NCBI GenBank assembly: GCA_007130345.1
Contig: SLSP01000303.1
Span: 1-5,815 of the forward strand
Reading direction: 5' to 3'
DNA: 5,815 nucleotides
Source of the DNA: Thermoflexales bacterium
Lineage (GTDB): Bacteria > Chloroflexota > Anaerolineae > B4-G1 > SLSP01
The notes beneath the pieces are model-generated. The model did not search any database. It was not told the origin of the DNA and saw nothing but the letters and a program-made list of their open reading frames with translations. Shown piece after piece: positions 4,021 to 5,815 of this stretch. Position 1 is the first letter of the stretch. Every line of letters starts with the position of its first letter. A program made the position numbers and the translations under genes.

Positions 4021-4752
4021 TTATGAGTTTTTGTTGTTGTCAATCACCGCTGAACGCGGCAGCAGCCGGTCGCGCAGGATGATGCGCAGCGCCCACAAAC
4101 CATCCCATGGGCGGATTTTCTTGCCTTCTTCGAGGGTGCGCGGCTGATAGCTGACGGGCACTTCTTCTATAGTATACCCGGCGCGCAGAATTTTGTCCGT
4201 CAACTCGAAGTCCAGGTCGAAGCCCGCGCCGTTCAGGCGCAAGCGTTGCAACACGTCCACGCGCACCATCTTCGCGGCGGTCGCCACGTCGGTGAGGCGC
4301 GCGCCGTAGAGCAGATTGGTCAACGCGGTGAGGAAGCGCACGCCCCAGTAGTTGGTCGCGTACTTGTAGATGGCGCGTCCGCCCATCGTGCGCGATCCGT
4401 AGATGGCCGCCGGGCGCTGCGCTTCCACCACTTCGAGAAACAGCGGATAGTCGGCGGGGTCGTACTCCAAATCCGCGTCCTGGATGATGGCGTAATCGCC
4501 GGTGCAGTGGGGGATGGCGGTGCGGATGGACGTGCCCTTCCCCAGATTGCGCGGCTGGAAGATGACGCGCGTATCCGCGTAATCCAGGCCGCGCAGGATG
4601 TCCTGCGTCCCATCGGTCGAGGCGTTGTCCACGACGATGACCTCGCGCTCCCAACCGGGGAGCAACGGCGCGGCGTGGACGCACGCCAATATCGTCTCGA
4701 TAGTCGCCGCCTCGTTGTACGTGCAGGTGATGACAGATAAAAGCCCGCTCAC
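4021..4752 (-). CDS. Family 2 glycosyltransferase (DPM1/polyprenyl-phosphate type)
   Basis: 243 residues with a GT-A fold. SVITCTYNEAATIETIL (6-22) is the nucleotide-binding start, VVDNASTDGT (40-49) carries the first conserved Asp, and QDADLEYDP (91-99) holds the metal-binding DxD at D92/D94. The acceptor-side segment GAGFDLDFELTDKILRAG (175-192) and EVPVSYQPRT (197-206) follow. It resembles dolichol/polyprenyl-phosphate sugar transferases but lacks C-terminal membrane helices, so it would be soluble or peripheral. The GTG start at 4752 overlaps the upstream RfbH stop in a GTGA, implying translational coupling; only a GGGGG stretch could serve as ribosome binding site. Its neighbour makes a deoxysugar, so transfer of a sugar to a lipid carrier or surface glycan is inferred; donor and acceptor are unknown. 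Confidence 0.88.
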   Translation of the reverse strand: MSGLLSVITCTYNEAATIETILACVHAAPLLPGWEREVIVVDNASTDGTQDILRGLDYADTRVIFQPRNLGKGTSIRTAIPHCTGDYAIIQDADLEYDPADYPLFLEVVEAQRPAAIYGSRTMGGRAIYKYATNYWGVRFLTALTNLLYGARLTDVATAAKMVRVDVLQRLRLNGAGFDLDFELTDKILRAGYTIEEVPVSYQPRTLEEGKKIRPWDGLWALRIILRDRLLPRSAVIDNNKNS

Positions 4753-5815
4753 GTCAACCCCCGCGCCTTGAAGAAATCCTCGAAGACCTGGAGCATATAC
4801 CCCAACCGTGCATCATCCATCCCCGGATAGACGCCGACGAAAAACGCCGTCTTCAGCACGCGGTCGGTCTCGATCAGCGGCGCGGCGACGCGGTGCGCGA
4901 TGTGGCGGTAGCCCGGCTGCTGCAAGATGTTCCCGGCGAACATATAGCGCGTCTCCACCTTGCGCTCGCGCAGATAGCAGTTGAGGTCGCTGCGAGTGAA
5001 GGGCGCGCCCTCGCGCACGGCCAGCGTGAACGCGAACCACGCCGGCTCGGCCTTGTCGCTCCACACCGGCAGCACCAGGTGCTCGGCGTAGCGTTCCAAC
5101 TCCGCGTAGAGCCGGTCAAAGTTGCGCCGCCGGGCCGCGACGAAGTCGGGCAGCTTTTCGAGTTGTGGCCGCCCAATCGCCGCCTGGATGTCGGTCAGCT
5201 TGAGGTTATAGCCGATCTCGGTGAAGTAATAACGGTGGTCGTAAGGCTCGTCCAGCCCCGGAATCGCCCATTCCAGGCGGTGGCCGCACGCGCCGTTGCT
5301 GTCATCTTCGGGCGTACACCAACAGTCGCGGCCCCAGTCCCGCACCGCGTGAGCGATGTGGTACAGGCGATTGCTATTCGTGCCGACCGCGCCGCCCTCG
5401 CCGGTGGTGATGTGATGCGCGGGGTAGAAGCTGAACGTCGCCAGATCGCCGAACGTGCCGCATTGCGCCCCGGCGTAGCGCGAGCCGAGCGCATCGCAGG
5501 TGTCCTCGATCACGTAGAGGTCGTGCGCGCGGGCGAAGTCCAGCACCGCGTCCATCTCCACTGGATTCCCCAAGATGTGCGGGACAAAGACGACGCGCGT
5601 CTTCGACGAGAGCGCGGCTTCGAGCAGGTCGGTATCCAGGTTATACGTCCCCACGCGGCAATCCACGAAGACGGGCACGAGCCGGTTTTGCACAATGGGC
5701 GCGACGGTGGTGGGGAAGGTGGCCGCCGGGGTGATGACTTCATCGCCGGGACGCAGGGGCCGCTCCAGCTTCTCGGACGTGAGCGCGGTCAGCGCCACCA
5801 GATTCGCCGACGAGC
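4749..5815 (-). CDS. rfbH: RfbH-type CDP-4-dehydro-6-deoxyglucose 3-dehydratase (E1), 5' end missing
   Basis: 354 codons visible; the frame is open at the right edge and begins in the SSANL motif, so roughly the first 80 residues of a family of about 430-440 are missing. The fold is DegT/DnrJ/EryC1/StrS aminotransferase. SFYPAHHITTGEGG (fragment residues 128-141) has His at the place where aminotransferases carry the PLP-binding Lys, diagnostic of the E1/RfbH dehydratases. The [2Fe-2S] cysteines are present as C106-X57-C164-X1-C166-X9-C176; the known motif has X7 in the last gap. GYNLKLTDIQAAIG, LPDFVAARRRNFD, REGAPFTR and GVYPG are further family blocks. The known family acts with PMP and a reductase (E3) in making CDP-3,6-dideoxyhexoses for O-antigen. 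E3 and the epimerase/synthase are not in the window. The stop overlaps the glycosyltransferase start. The symbol rests on motif recall. Confidence 0.88.
   Translation of the reverse strand, partial: SSANLVALTALTSEKLERPLRPGDEVITPAATFPTTVAPIVQNRLVPVFVDCRVGTYNLDTDLLEAALSSKTRVVFVPHILGNPVEMDAVLDFARAHDLYVIEDTCDALGSRYAGAQCGTFGDLATFSFYPAHHITTGEGGAVGTNSNRLYHIAHAVRDWGRDCWCTPEDDSNGACGHRLEWAIPGLDEPYDHRYYFTEIGYNLKLTDIQAAIGRPQLEKLPDFVAARRRNFDRLYAELERYAEHLVLPVWSDKAEPAWFAFTLAVREGAPFTRSDLNCYLRERKVETRYMFAGNILQQPGYRHIAHRVAAPLIETDRVLKTAFFVGVYPGMDDARLGYMLQVFEDFFKARGLT

Noticed and set aside
4246..4740. Plus-strand frame of 164 codons opposite the glycosyltransferase
   Set aside because: Antisense shadow of a gene with clear GT-A motifs; its translation is compositionally biased and unrecognisable.

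Overview
The window reads as GC-rich chromosomal DNA from an environmental bacterium. All six supportable genes lie on the minus strand, so transcription runs from high to low coordinates. Dense small palindromic repeats, a trypsin/Trypco1 pair and an AdoK-type adenosine kinase would fit a Chloroflexota (Anaerolineae-like) genome or a similar large-genome lineage. That assignment is an impression, because the window holds no phylogenetic marker.

Right block (about 3042-5815), probably one operon: a 5'-truncated RfbH-type dehydratase (PLP/[2Fe-2S], CDP-3,6-dideoxyhexose pathway), then a family 2 glycosyltransferase overlapping it by 4 bases (GTGA), then, 19 bases on, a PfkB-family kinase closely resembling mycobacterial adenosine kinase. 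The first two suggest surface-polysaccharide or glycolipid synthesis. The kinase is a salvage-type enzyme that appears to share the transcript.

Spacer 1 (2570-3041) has no gene. It holds one copy of a MITE-like element with 8-bp target duplications, a cluster of AT-rich palindromes, and AAACGTC heptamer repeats in inverted orientation near both ends.

Left block (1-2569): an HD-domain phosphohydrolase, a small DUF433 protein (antitoxin-type family) with no visible toxin partner, a Trypco1 (trypsin-co-occurring domain 1) protein, and a trypsin-like serine protease with an intact His/Asp/Ser triad. The protease runs off the left edge through a proline-rich linker. Trypsin plus Trypco1 is the signature of a predicted NTPase-linked biological conflict (defence-type) system; the expected effector or sensor half of the protease protein would lie outside the window. 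DUF433 and Trypco1 are 29 bases apart and probably co-transcribed.

Spacer 2 (726-1253), between Trypco1 and the protease, has no gene. It contains the second MITE copy, a 125-bp palindromic element, and a 13-bp repeat whose third copy forms the C-terminal codons of Trypco1.

The strongest observations are the two MITE copies, each with a perfect 8-bp target duplication, and the split trypsin/Trypco1 module with its unusual HD/DUF433 neighbours.
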